From CAWAWP01 sp963841205 (GTDB lineage: Bacteria; Chloroflexota; Ktedonobacteria; Ktedonobacterales; JADMIN01), in the NCBI GenBank assembly GCA_963841205.1, contig CAWJCH010000025.1, forward strand, positions 93,880-157,879: a DNA stretch of 64,000 nucleotides, written 5' to 3'. Below are positions 44,010 to 52,817 of this stretch, piece by piece; positions within the stretch are counted from its first letter, which is position 1, and every line of letters begins with the position of its first letter. The notes below the pieces were generated by a model that saw only the letters and a program-made list of their open reading frames with translations, did no database searches and was not told the origin of the DNA. The position numbers were made by a program, and so were the translations under genes.

Positions 44010-44798
44010 TTAGGGGCGATTGTGGGTTGGGGAATGGGTGGGATGGACACTTTTTGGGGGAGTTGCCGATTCTGCCGGAATCTCGGACTCGGGCTGCGGC
44101 GAGGGCGTTGCCGTTTCTGCCGCATTTTCGCGTTGGGCCGTGGGGGCGAGGGCGGTGGCGTGGAGGGCGAGATGGCGGTCAAGCTCTTTCTGGATGGCGA
44201 GGGCGGCGAGGATGTAGCGCGGGGCCTGGGAGGGACGCGCGCGGGTGGCCTCTTGACGTGTGCCGGCGGTGACGGCGAGCGATTCGAGGAGGGGCAGGGT
44301 GGCGTCGCGCTCGACTTCGAGGAGCTCACAGGTGGTGGCGAGCAGGCGGCGGAGGGAGTCGACGGCCAGTAAGAGATGGGTCTGGCGCAGCTCGGCGAGG
44401 TCGGCGGAGAGGTCGTCACGGATGGCGGCGATCCACGAGCGGACGGTGCGGGCAGGGACGTCGAACTCGTCGGCGATGTCCGCGGTGGCGACGCCTTTGC
44501 AGTGGCGTTCCCAGGCGAGGGTGCGCAGATAGGCGGTGTCGCGCGGGGCGTCGTGCTTACCGAGGAGGTGGTTTGCGCGCTCGTTGGCGCGGGCTAGGAC
44601 GGTGGCATCGTCCTCGGCGTCGTCCTCGGCATCGTCCTCGGCGTCGTCCTCGGCGGTAGGGAAGGGGGAGTTGCGCAGCAACTCGGCCACGTCTTGGCGG
44701 TGCGGGGTGGGTGTGGCCGCGCGCGGTGAGGCGGCTGCGGCGGTGGCGGTGGCGGGGCGCCGGCGGTCGGCGTCGGGGATCGCTTTGGCGGCGGACAT
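44010..44798 (-). CDS. Helix-turn-helix protein of unknown role with Asp/Glu repeats
   Basis: The 262-residue protein has an N-terminal low-complexity part with four tandem DDAE units (about 44608-44655), then a helix-turn-helix region (ATADIADEFDVPARTVRSWI) and long helices (LAELRQTHLLLAVDSLRRLL), ending in a Pro/Thr/Glu-rich tail. It looks like a small-terminase or transposase-type DNA-binding protein, but no phage gene is adjacent. The tail codons and the 12-base repeats could be unstable. I do not assign a function. Confidence 0.5.
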   Translation of the reverse strand: MSAAKAIPDADRRRPATATAAAASPRAATPTPHRQDVAELLRNSPFPTAEDDAEDDAEDDAEDDATVLARANERANHLLGKHDAPRDTAYLRTLAWERHCKGVATADIADEFDVPARTVRSWIAAIRDDLSADLAELRQTHLLLAVDSLRRLLATTCELLEVERDATLPLLESLAVTAGTRQEATRARPSQAPRYILAALAIQKELDRHLALHATALAPTAQRENAAETATPSPQPESEIPAESATPPKSVHPTHSPTHNRP

Positions 44799-44800
44799 GG

Positions 44801-46081
44801 ATGGCTCCTTTGGAGATAGTTGGGGTCTTCACCCCTGGCCCCTCTTTCACCAGAGAGGGGAGAAACGGTTGGGCGCGGAAAGCGCGACGGCGCCGCTCCC
44901 TCGCGCGGGCGAGGCTGGCGAGCTCATTCCTCGTCCTCATGCTGGTCGGCGGGTGCGCGACGACAAAGAGCGGCGCCGCAACGCCGCGAGTGACGGCATC
45001 GGCATCCGCGGGTGCTTCGGCGACGCCGAGCGTCACGGCCAAGCGGGTGTTCTTTGGCGCCGGCGATACGGTTGTCGCGCTTGACGCGGGCACGGGCGCG
45101 ACGCTGTGGACCTTCGACACTGGTGAGCACTCGGGGGAGGGAAGCATCTCCACGCTGTTGATGGCCGATGATCTCGTGTTTTTCTTTGACCAACACGGCA
45201 ATTCGGTCTATGCGTTGGATGCGGAGCGAGGCTCCTTGCGTTGGAAGGTCGGCGGCATCGTCGGGAGCACTGGTCTGTATTTCGAGGCGGGAACACTCTT
45301 CGTCAACCACGATGCCGTCCAAGATTTCGATGCGCTCTACGCGGTGGACGTGGCCACGGGCACGCTGCTCTGGCAGAAGGCGGAGATGGGCGGGCGCCTA
45401 GCGTTCGGGGCGGATGCGGTGTATGTCGCACAGGGCATTCCTACGTCGGACGCATTGCCGGTTACGGATGGATTTGTGGCGGCACTCGCTCGCTCCGATG
45501 GGAGGCAACTGTGGAAGGTGACGGGGCACCCATTCGGCGATCTGCTGCTCGGCGGTGGCGCCGTGTATTCGACTGCCGATGGGACCGTGTACGCCTATGA
45601 CGCGGGCACGAGCGCGGCGATGTGGTCGAAGCAGCTCGGCACATTCGTCTCACTTGACAGCCTGGTCGGAACGACGCTGTACGCGAGTGGGTCGAGCGCG
45701 GGCGCACTGGACGCTACGACGCAGAAGGTGGTGTGGGGCATCCCTACGAAGGCGTCGTACCTCGCCACGAGTGGCTCCATCCTCTGTGTTGGGGATGTCG
45801 ACACGCTGTACGGAGTGGACGCCGCTACCGGCACGCAGCGGTGGAAGCTGCAATCTACAGATGGGTTCGCTTCTTTAACTGGGGGCGATGGCGTGTGTTA
45901 CACCGATACTACCACTGAGACCCGATCGCCCTTGTCCGCATATGATGCGCAAACGGGGTCGTTGCAGTGGCAGCGGCCGATCACGGGCATCTACGGCCAG
46001 GTTCTTCGGGCGAATGGGATGCTCTATATGCTGGCAGACGCGCCAACGCCCCGAAAGACGTCGGGGCTAAGCTACCCTTAA
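44801..46081 (+). CDS. PQQ-propeller lipoprotein, C-terminus cut by an IS remnant
   Basis: After a lipobox (LMLVGGC near 44940-44958) the protein has repeated beta-propeller blades with the PQQ-like motif: ALDAGTGATLWTFD, YALDAERGSLRWKVG, AVDVATGTLLWQKAE, and so on to AYDAQTGSLQWQRPI. Such lipoproteins act as scaffolds, for example in outer-membrane assembly or quinoprotein-like systems. The N-terminal start is uncertain; ATG 44801 is the first likely one and gives a long basic leader. The stop and the last residues lie in the inverted repeat of the IS remnant that follows, so the native end is probably lost. Confidence 0.75.
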   Translation: MAPLEIVGVFTPGPSFTREGRNGWARKARRRRSLARARLASSFLVLMLVGGCATTKSGAATPRVTASASAGASATPSVTAKRVFFGAGDTVVALDAGTGATLWTFDTGEHSGEGSISTLLMADDLVFFFDQHGNSVYALDAERGSLRWKVGGIVGSTGLYFEAGTLFVNHDAVQDFDALYAVDVATGTLLWQKAEMGGRLAFGADAVYVAQGIPTSDALPVTDGFVAALARSDGRQLWKVTGHPFGDLLLGGGAVYSTADGTVYAYDAGTSAAMWSKQLGTFVSLDSLVGTTLYASGSSAGALDATTQKVVWGIPTKASYLATSGSILCVGDVDTLYGVDAATGTQRWKLQSTDGFASLTGGDGVCYTDTTTETRSPLSAYDAQTGSLQWQRPITGIYGQVLRANGMLYMLADAPTPRKTSGLSYP

Positions 46082-46550
46082 CCCACAGCAAGGGATCGCC
46101 CAAAGAGGAGGGGACCAGAAGAGGCTCGAGCGGCCATCCTGGCTGGCTGGCAATTGGGAAGATCGGCGTTGACGTCAGGGACGGCGAGGCGCGGCGCGAG
46201 GCGCTCTCCGCGCTCGACGTGCAGCGCGCCGACGAGCCGGCTCTGCCGCGGCGGACCTCTTGATCTTGCGATCGTGAGCGATGCGCGGCACCGAAGTGCT
46301 TACCCTGACCGCGACCGCGGCGAAGCGTCGCGGCTTTTCGCAGCTCTCGCACCAGGAGCCCCGTGAACGCGCCACAACCCTGCGGACGCTCGCCGGGGCG
46401 ACCCCTGGGCACGCGTTCTCCACCCGCCAAACGCTTCCCAGCTGTCAAATTGACGCCGTAACCCACCCCAGACTGCCACTATTCGATCTTGTGCTGGCAA
46501 TCGCTCTGGTTGCCGTCACCTTGCTGTGGGTTAAAGGGTAAGCTAAGATA
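46068..46550. mobile_element. IS remnant with inverted repeats, about 480 bases
   Basis: The left end CTAAGCTACCCTTAACCCAC and the right end (complement of TAGCTTACCCTTTAACCCAC) are inverted repeats with small indels, continuing into ACAGCAAGG on each side. No complete transposase is present between them. It follows the PQQ gene and precedes an anti-sigma fragment. Confidence 0.65.
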
Positions 46551-46930
46551 GCGAACCGATCAGCACGATGCGGCTAGTTGGCGCGCGGCTGCCGTGATCA
46601 GGTTCTTTCGTCACCGCGACCGAGTCGTAGTGGGCCGGTGGCTCGGTAGCACGGAGGACCTGGAAGACGGCGTTGGGAACGGCCTTGCCGCCGGAGAGGA
46701 ACCAGACCTGATAGGCTTCGGCCCTCGGCTGGCATGCGGCGGCCGTTGGTGACGAGGACGGCGTCACGGCGCGAACGCGAGCCGATCAGTCGCGCGGAGG
46801 CACCGGGCGCCGCGTCGGTGACGCCGACACTCCAGATCAGCGTGTTAGGCGCAGCGAACAGTGCTGCGCCCACGGTGGCGTCCACCTGCGGGTCGGCGCC
46901 GAAGAGCGAGCGGTGCATCTTGCCGACGGA
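46543..46930 (-). pseudogene. Anti-sigma-K (RskA-type) C-terminal fragment, frameshifted
   Basis: YQVWFLSGGKAVPNAVFQVL, then HYDSVAVTKEPDHGSRAPTS and IVLIGSLS, is the typical end of RskA-type anti-sigma factors. The upstream part with APGASARLIGSRSRRDAVLV is in another frame; one indel near 46745 separates the two. The transmembrane helix and N-terminal sigma-binding part are absent. Its stop codon falls in the IS remnant end. Confidence 0.6.
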
Positions 46931-47045
46931 CCAGATTGGTCTCTTCGACGGGTGGTGCTGCGAGTGGAACGGCCTCACTTGTCATCTATGCACGCATGGT
47001 GCACGCCGTGGTTGTCGGGTCGCCCCGCTCGTCCAGTCGGGGTGC

Positions 47046-47828
47046 TCAGAGCGCTCGCGGGCCGATGGTGATGCCACCGTCGAGGATGATAGCCTGCCCC
47101 GTCATGTAGGAGCTATCGTCCGAGGCGAGGTACAGGGCGGCCTGCGCCACGTCGTTCGGCACGCCCATACGGCCGAGCGGCGCCTGCCGCGCGAAGTATT
47201 GCTGGGCAATCTCGTCGGGCGCGCCGGGCATGAGGCGCTGCACGGCGCCCTTGACCATCGGCGTCCAGACCCAGGAAGGGCAGATGCTGTTCGCGCGAAT
47301 CTTGCGCGAGGCACCCTCGGCGGCGAGGATCTTCATGAGATGGATCACGGCGGCCTTGGAGGCGCCGTAGGAGGAGAAGCCCGGCGCGCCGATGACGCCG
47401 GCGACGGAGCCGAGGGCGATGAAGCTGCCGCCCCGCGTGCCGAGCGCGTCCCAGGCGGCCTTGGCGGTGAGGAAGGTGCCGGTGACGTTGACGTTTAGGA
47501 CGCGATTGAAGGTCTCGGCGTCGAGCTCGGCAACCGGGGCAGAGTCGCCGATGCCGGCGCAGGCGAGGACGATGTCGAGCTGGCCGAAGCGCTCGATCGT
47601 CGCGGAGACGACTGCCTGGCAGTCGGCGAAAGAGGTGACGTCGATGCGCAGCGGCAGCGTCTGGCCGCCCGCGCTCGACGCCTCGGCGGCGGCGGACTCG
47701 GCACCATCGGCGTTCATGTCGGCGAAGACGACGGCGGCGCCCTCGGCGGCGAAGAGCTGCGCGGAGGCTTTGCCGAGCCCCGATGCGGCGCCGGTGACCA
47801 GCGCGACGCGTCCATCCAACTTGCCCAT
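47046..47828 (-). CDS. Short-chain dehydrogenase/reductase (SDR)
   Basis: A 260-residue classical SDR that oxidises or reduces a carbonyl or alcohol with NAD(P). It has the cofactor motif VTGAASGLGKASAQLF, the NxAG-like VLACAGIGD, the active-site Ser and YGASK, and the C-terminal SSYMTGQAIILDGGITI. ATG 47828 (AAGGAAG upstream) matches the family start. The aspartate after the second strand (FADMNADG) suggests NAD. The substrate is unknown. Confidence 0.9.
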   Translation of the reverse strand: MGKLDGRVALVTGAASGLGKASAQLFAAEGAAVVFADMNADGAESAAAEASSAGGQTLPLRIDVTSFADCQAVVSATIERFGQLDIVLACAGIGDSAPVAELDAETFNRVLNVNVTGTFLTAKAAWDALGTRGGSFIALGSVAGVIGAPGFSSYGASKAAVIHLMKILAAEGASRKIRANSICPSWVWTPMVKGAVQRLMPGAPDEIAQQYFARQAPLGRMGVPNDVAQAALYLASDDSSYMTGQAIILDGGITIGPRAL

Positions 47829-47944
47829 GGGCGACTTCCTTCTAATGGGGAGATCATCGGTCGAAATGTGCGCGGCGACGGCGGTGAAGTGCGGTCGCTT
47901 TCCAGTGTAACATGTCTGCGCGGCGGCCGCGCCAACAGGTCGCG

Positions 47945-48370
47945 CTAGGTTGCCGCCTGTGACGCTGACTCGGCCGGGTGGACCGGGTCGCGCCCGGCGA
48001 GGTAGGCGAGCGCGATGAGGACGGCCTGTAGCGGCAAGCGGGCGATCAACAGGGCCAGCGCCCAATATGGGGCACGTTGTGAGCAGCCGTTGGCGGCCAT
48101 CTGGACGTTGGCAGGGAAGACGGCGATCAGCAGGGCGATCAGCCCGTAACTGGCGGGCCAGCGCAGGCGCGGGATCGCGAGGGCGGCACCGCCGGCGATC
48201 TCGCAGGCGCCGCTGAGATGGATCAGATCCGTCGGCTGCGGGAGGAAGCGGGGCATGATCGGTAGGTAGATGTCGGGGCGGATCAGATGGACGGTGCCCG
48301 CCGCGACGAAGCCGGCGCTGACCACTCCGCGCAGGATGGTGCGACGCCGGGAGGTCTGCTGACTCGACAT
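47945..48370 (-). CDS. DoxX-family membrane protein
   Basis: From ATG 48370 (GGGAGG upstream) the 141-residue protein has four hydrophobic segments with the DoxX pattern (GFVAAGTVHLIRPDIYLPIM then LSGACEIAGGAALAIPRLRW and YGLIALLIAVFPANVQMA). Members are linked to quinone or oxidative stress handling, without a defined reaction. It is divergent from nothing close by; it follows the SDR gene by 117 bases in the same direction. Confidence 0.75.
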   Translation of the reverse strand: MSSQQTSRRRTILRGVVSAGFVAAGTVHLIRPDIYLPIMPRFLPQPTDLIHLSGACEIAGGAALAIPRLRWPASYGLIALLIAVFPANVQMAANGCSQRAPYWALALLIARLPLQAVLIALAYLAGRDPVHPAESASQAAT

Positions 48371-48742
48371 GGGCCTCCCTTGTCCGGCCGTGGAGGAGCG
48401 ACGGCGCTCATCACGCATCGTTCTACGCTACCAGCCGGCAAGGCTCTCACGCCAGCGCGCGCCGAGCGTAGCGTGTCGCGCCCAGGTTGGCGCGACACGC
48501 AGGCCCCGCCAGTGGTTTTTCTCGGGCGGATAGCACGTTCCCAGCCCTTCGAGGAGCGGTGAGACGTACCTGGGTTAGCCGCCGCTGCAACGTGAGCATC
48601 GCTGGGTTGCGCGGGGAGAGCGGAGCTACAGCGGGATACCGCATCGAACGTCCGTGGGCGTGGGGGTCCACGGCTGCCCCAACTGGCGAGGTCGAGTCCG
48701 GAGTGATAGTGTTCGCTATCGCGGGTGAACGCCGCTTGGGGC
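48371..48742. other. Gene-free stretch
   Basis: I see no supported gene, hairpin or repeat here. Short frames on both strands have no family resemblance or ribosome binding site. Confidence 0.5.
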
Positions 48743-49294
48743 TCACGTCCGCTGCGGATGCCGGTGCAATGTCAGATCCGATCCGGGCGTGACGGATACC
48801 GGGTGCGGCTGTGCGGTGCTCGCGCGACGAGCGGGCACGGCTAAGGTAGCGCCGCAGGCGAAGCAGTAGGTCGCGCGCGCGTCGGGCTGACGCTCGGCGC
48901 ACACCGGGCAGAGGATCAGCGGTAGGCCCGGCCTGCCGTTCCCTCCCATCGCCAAAGGGCAGCGGCAGTGCCCGCAGAACCGTGCACCGGCCACCAGTGG
49001 GGAGCCGCAGGCGGGGCAGTACCCCTCAGTCGGGACAGGGATGCCCAGGGCGGCCTCCGCGGTGGCGGTCCTGCGCTTCATGTTCAGCGTGGCCATACGT
49101 TGAGCGTCCAGCCGATGTTGACGCCAGTTCTGCCCGGTCCTGACCACGCGCGGGCCGAAGTAGACCGACGTGGCAAGGCCGCCGAGCACCAAGGGCCCGT
49201 ACAACAGCCACATGCCGAGCAACTCCCACAGGCCAAAGCCGATGGCACCCAGCAGCAGCAGGGCGAGTAGGAATCCGGCGATATGCAGGTGCAT
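48743..49294 (-). CDS. Membrane protein with several zinc ribbons, unknown
   Basis: From ATG 49294 the protein has two N-terminal membrane helices (HIAGFLLALLLLGAIGFGLW and LLYGPLVLGGLATSVYFGP) and then zinc-ribbon pairs: CPAC, CGHC, CPVC and CFAC. Such double zinc-ribbon tails are common in Chloroflexota membrane proteins with unknown roles. It lies alone on the minus strand. Nothing in the sequence shows a substrate or partner. Confidence 0.7.
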   Translation of the reverse strand: MHLHIAGFLLALLLLGAIGFGLWELLGMWLLYGPLVLGGLATSVYFGPRVVRTGQNWRQHRLDAQRMATLNMKRRTATAEAALGIPVPTEGYCPACGSPLVAGARFCGHCRCPLAMGGNGRPGLPLILCPVCAERQPDARATYCFACGATLAVPARRASTAQPHPVSVTPGSDLTLHRHPQRT

Positions 49295-49756
49295 GGCTGA
49301 CCTGCCTTTCTGTTGACTGACGCTCCTTGCGGGACTCCCTTTCATCCCGTCATGTTTACAGTTCTACCTCACCATTGTTACAGGTGACGTGAACGATTGG
49401 CGAACACTTCATCATCTCTGGCGTGCTGGTGCGCATCCCACGGGCCAGCCGCGCGGGACGTGTGATGCGCGATGCGCGACGGCACACGTCGAACGCGATC
49501 GACACCTCGTATCACGAGGCCGGCCGGGACACGGCGGGGCGACCCGAATCGAGCAGCACAGCGGGTTGACCACATCTGAGAAGCAGGAGGGTCCCGGTGC
49601 ATCTCGACGGATTCGGGCAGACGTCGTAGCTGAGGCGGACTGGGCATAGTGATGCTGGGACTCGTGCCTAACGCGCCGAGTCGATGTGTACACTCCAGCA
49701 GCGCTCGAGCCTCACGTGCCGCGACGTGTGCCCGCCGAGCGCGACAATGGGGTGGC
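49295..49756. other. Gene-free stretch
   Basis: No supported gene or clear repeat seen. The short frames here lack ribosome binding sites and family resemblance. Confidence 0.5.
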
Positions 49757-49945
49757 TCAGCCGTGCGCGACTCGCATCTCCGAGGCGGCTCGGCGCGACG
49801 GTTGGGCGTAATACTCTTCGCCCAGTTGGCACACCACCTCCTCTTCGTCGTGGTTGCGCGCCGAGGCGCGTACCAGCGTCACCATCGTCGCGAAGACCGC
49901 GACCCAGAAGAAGAAGACCACCAGCACTGCAAGCAGGTTCCCCAT
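49757..49945 (-). CDS. Small single-helix membrane protein (62 aa)
   Basis: From ATG 49945 (GAGGATGG upstream) the protein is MGNLLAVLVVFFFWVAVFAT plus a charged tail (SARNHDEEEVVCQLGEEYY). One transmembrane helix and an acidic cytoplasmic tail; no family recognised. The hydrophobic start and the ribosome binding site make it a plausible real gene. Confidence 0.5.
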   Translation of the reverse strand: MGNLLAVLVVFFFWVAVFATMVTLVRASARNHDEEEVVCQLGEEYYAQPSRRAASEMRVAHG

Positions 49946-50208
49946 AACATGCCATCCTCTCATGCCAACGGGAACACACGACCCTTGCATTCTACGCCAT
50001 GCGAGGCCTGGTTATGTCTATACAAGTAAATTTATGCATACGCCATTCTCTGGCCGTGCGTGCGAACCGACACCCGATCTTCGCCTGGATCGCGGAACGC
50101 TTGGCCCTCGTTTGCGACCTACGTTTTACAGCCGCCGGTTCGCTTGCCATTTGTCAAAGAACTGAGGATCGTACTTGGGATGCGGAACGGGCAAGCACTG
50201 CTTACTAG

Positions 50209-50238
50209 GCGTAGACGCCTTAGAACGAGGTATGGTAG
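50209..50238. repeat. 29-base motif shared with 52784-52813, first copy
   Basis: GCGTAGACGCCTTAGAACGA then GGTATGGTAG occurs here before the MprF-like gene. The other copy, one change apart, precedes the IS1634-type element. Function unknown; possibly an IS end. Confidence 0.7.
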
Positions 50239-50298
50239 ACTCGCGCTGGTATGCCGTCTGCAGTATTACCTGGAGCAGGAGCGGTGAGCGGAACTGCC

Positions 50299-52065
50299 AT
50301 GAAGGATTCGGCAAAGCCAGCAAAGGTTGCGGCGGGTGCGTCAGGGAGGGAGCCGCTGGCGCTGCGCGCGGCGCTGATCTATCTCGTGGGCCTGGTCGAT
50401 ATCGTCACAACGCTCCTTCCGGCGTGGCCCTGGCGCCTTCGCCTGCTCCTGCGCTTCTCGCCCGTCGCGCTGACGCTGGCGGCACAGCATGCGACGCTCT
50501 TCGCGGGCATCGGGTTGCTGCTGCTGGCATGGCCTGCCGCGCAAGGGCAGCGTCGCGCCGCCTCGCTGCTCATGGCCTGCGGCCTAGTCGCCGTCGTGGC
50601 GAACCTGCTGAAAGGCCTGGACGTCGAAGAAGCGGCCCTCAACCTCGTACTGGTCATCGCGCTGCGGCGGGGTCGCAAGCACTGGCTCGATATTCCTGTG
50701 CGCTACACCATCGTGGACCTGGCGCGGCTGGGGGTGACGCTGGCGAGCGTTGGCCTGCTCTACGCCGTCGCGGGACGCGCTGTGCTCGTCCAACTGCATC
50801 GACTCGGAGATCACGTCGAGGATTTGTGGGCCGCCTGGCCGCCGGCGGGACGCCTCGCCGCGCGGGTGACGCACAATATCGCGCTGCAACGGGCTTTCCT
50901 GCGCGAGTCGCAATATGTGTTGCCGATCTTCCTGGTCGCGCTCTTCCTCGTCGTCTCCTGGACGGCGCTGGCGCGTATCGCCCGCCAGGAGACGCCCGCT
51001 GACCTCTATCCGCGCCTGGGCCGCTCGTCGCGCAACTCGCTGGCCTACCTGGCGCATCGCAGCGACGCGCGCACGTTCCTGACCGCCGATGGGTGCGGCG
51101 CGATCAGCTATCGGCTGGTGGGTCGCGTCGCGCTCCAGGTCGGCGCGATCCTGGGGCCGGAGAGCGAACGGGAGCGTATCTACGCCGAGTTTTGCGCCTG
51201 GCTGCGTTCTGAGCGGCTGATGCCCGCGGCCGTGGCGCTGGCGCGCGACGAGCGGGCAATCGTCAGCGGCCGCGGCATGCTCACGCTGCCGATTGGCCGC
51301 GAGGCGGTGGTCGACCTGACGGCGTTCAGCGTCGAGCGGCTGGCGAAGAAGATGCGCTGGGCGTGGCGTTCGCTGGCGAGGCGTGGCTATCGCAGCGAGG
51401 TCATTCCGGCGACGGAGATCACGCGGCCGATGCGCGCAGCGCTGGACCGGATAGACGCGGAATGGCGCAGGAAGCGCGGTGGCCTGGATTATGGCTTCAC
51501 GATGACGCTGGGCCGCTTCCCCGGCCCGAATGAAGTCGACTGCCTGATCGGCCTGCTGCGCGGCCCCGACGCCGAGCCGGTCGCCTACCTGACGCTGCTC
51601 CCGAGCGGCGAGGGCTACTATTCGCTCGACCTGACACGACGCATGGAGGGCGCGCCCAACGCGGCGATGGAATTCCTGATGATGGAGACGCTGAGCGACC
51701 TGCGCGCGCGCGGCGTGAACGCCGTCAGCCTCAACTTCTCGGCGTTCTCCGGCCTGGCCCGGCGTTTTCGCTCGCGGACGCTCGAGCGGCTGTGCAGCGC
51801 CGCTTTCCAGACGAGCACGCTGGAGGTTTTCAACAATAAGTTCTTGCCAGAGTGGACGCCGCGCTACCTGGCGATGCGCGGCTGGCGTGACCTGCCCGAC
51901 GTGCTCTACGCGATTCTCGTCGCGGAGGGGGCGGAGCGGGCGCTCTACAACGCCCTGGCACGCGGCCGGCGGCGCACAATCGCGCGGACATCACGCTTGC
52001 TCCACGTGCTCCATGCCCAGGTTATGGCCGCGCACGCGCTCCTCTGGCATGGCGGGCAAGGATAG
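50299..52065 (+). CDS. MprF/LPG-synthase-like membrane protein with DUF2156 domain
   Basis: The N-terminal half has several membrane segments (AALIYLVGLVDIVTTLLPAW, LFAGIGLLLLAWP, YTIVDLARLGVTLASVGLL, VLPIFLVALFLVVSWTAL). The C-terminal half is a DUF2156 (GNAT-like) aminoacyl-transferase domain with HRSDARTFLTADGCGAISYR, RKRGGLDYGFTMTLGRFPGP and the late LDLTRRMEGAPNAAMEF. MprF adds an amino acid to phosphatidylglycerol and so changes membrane charge. The membrane part is shorter than in full MprF (about 220 residues), so a flippase function is not certain. ATG 50299 is preferred over ATG 50251, which has no ribosome binding site. Confidence 0.8.
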   Translation: MKDSAKPAKVAAGASGREPLALRAALIYLVGLVDIVTTLLPAWPWRLRLLLRFSPVALTLAAQHATLFAGIGLLLLAWPAAQGQRRAASLLMACGLVAVVANLLKGLDVEEAALNLVLVIALRRGRKHWLDIPVRYTIVDLARLGVTLASVGLLYAVAGRAVLVQLHRLGDHVEDLWAAWPPAGRLAARVTHNIALQRAFLRESQYVLPIFLVALFLVVSWTALARIARQETPADLYPRLGRSSRNSLAYLAHRSDARTFLTADGCGAISYRLVGRVALQVGAILGPESERERIYAEFCAWLRSERLMPAAVALARDERAIVSGRGMLTLPIGREAVVDLTAFSVERLAKKMRWAWRSLARRGYRSEVIPATEITRPMRAALDRIDAEWRRKRGGLDYGFTMTLGRFPGPNEVDCLIGLLRGPDAEPVAYLTLLPSGEGYYSLDLTRRMEGAPNAAMEFLMMETLSDLRARGVNAVSLNFSAFSGLARRFRSRTLERLCSAAFQTSTLEVFNNKFLPEWTPRYLAMRGWRDLPDVLYAILVAEGAERALYNALARGRRRTIARTSRLLHVLHAQVMAAHALLWHGGQG

Positions 52066-52125
52066 CTCAGGCGTTGCATCCTGCCCGAGGCAGCGCCTTC
52101 CTTTGGCGAGATCGCCGCCCTGCTA

Positions 52126-52639
52126 TTGCAATTTGTCAGCGAGTTCTCAACCAAGGATGCTACGACTCCCGCGACCTCGCGATTGGGGCGATCCAGGGTT
52201 AGCAACGGGCTGAAGCGCCGGACGAAGAGCCTGCGGCAGAAGAGTGGCAAGCAGGCTGGGGGACAACTGGGCTATCGCGGGGAGACGTTACACCTGGTGG
52301 CGACGCCCGACACGGTGGTGGAGCACCGGCCGAGCGTTTGCACGGCGTGTCAGGCGAAGCTGGACGGGGCGCCAGTGGTGGGCCGCGAGGGGCGCCAGGT
52401 GCAGGAAGTGCCTCCGGATGCGCCTGCGCGTGACGGGACACCAGGTGCTGTGCGGGCGCTTTCCGCGCTGCCAGGCGGTGAGCGTGGGCGCCTTTCCCGC
52501 GGAAGTGCCGAGCCGGGCGCGGTACGGGCCGCAGCTGCGCGCGCTAGCGGTCTACCTGGTGGAGGAGCAGCTCGTGCCGCTGGGGCGCGTGACCGAGGCG
52601 GAGGAGGCAGAGCGGCGGACGATGGCGCTCGGCGAGTAG
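52126..52639 (+). pseudogene. IS66-type transposase fragment, frameshifted
   Basis: SLRQKSGKQAGGQLGYRGET then VATPDTVVEHRPSVCTACQA matches the N-terminal zinc-finger part of IS66 transposases; the frame then changes near 52410 and LRVTGHQVLCGRFPRCQAV and the RALAVYLVEEQLVPLGRVTE part follow. The catalytic domain is missing. About 40 bases later lies TTGACGACAGTTCGTGCAAACT-like sequence that resembles an IS21 end. Confidence 0.65.
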
Positions 52640-52783
52640 CGGTCGCTCCATGCTCCTTGACGACAGTTCGTGCAAACTGACGACAATATTTACGGAAAAC
52701 GAGTTGAACATGCGTCCCCTTGAATTGGGGCACGGTCGCCACGAACTCTGAAAAGAAGGTGATCGAGCGAGCATTGGTGGCTG

Positions 52784-52813
52784 AGCGTAGACACCTTAGA
52801 ACGAGGTATGGTA
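52784..52813. repeat. 29-base motif, second copy
   Basis: GCGTAGACACCTTAGAACGA followed by GGTATGGTAC. See the copy at 50209-50238. Confidence 0.7.
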
Positions 52814-52817
52814 CTCC

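Noticed and set aside
44608..44655. Regular 12-base repeats that could be taken for a CRISPR array
   Set aside because: They are contiguous, have no spacers and code for DDAE units in a protein frame.
44010..44798. Phage terminase small subunit and prophage
   Set aside because: Only the helix-turn-helix look supports it; no large terminase, portal or capsid gene is present in the window.
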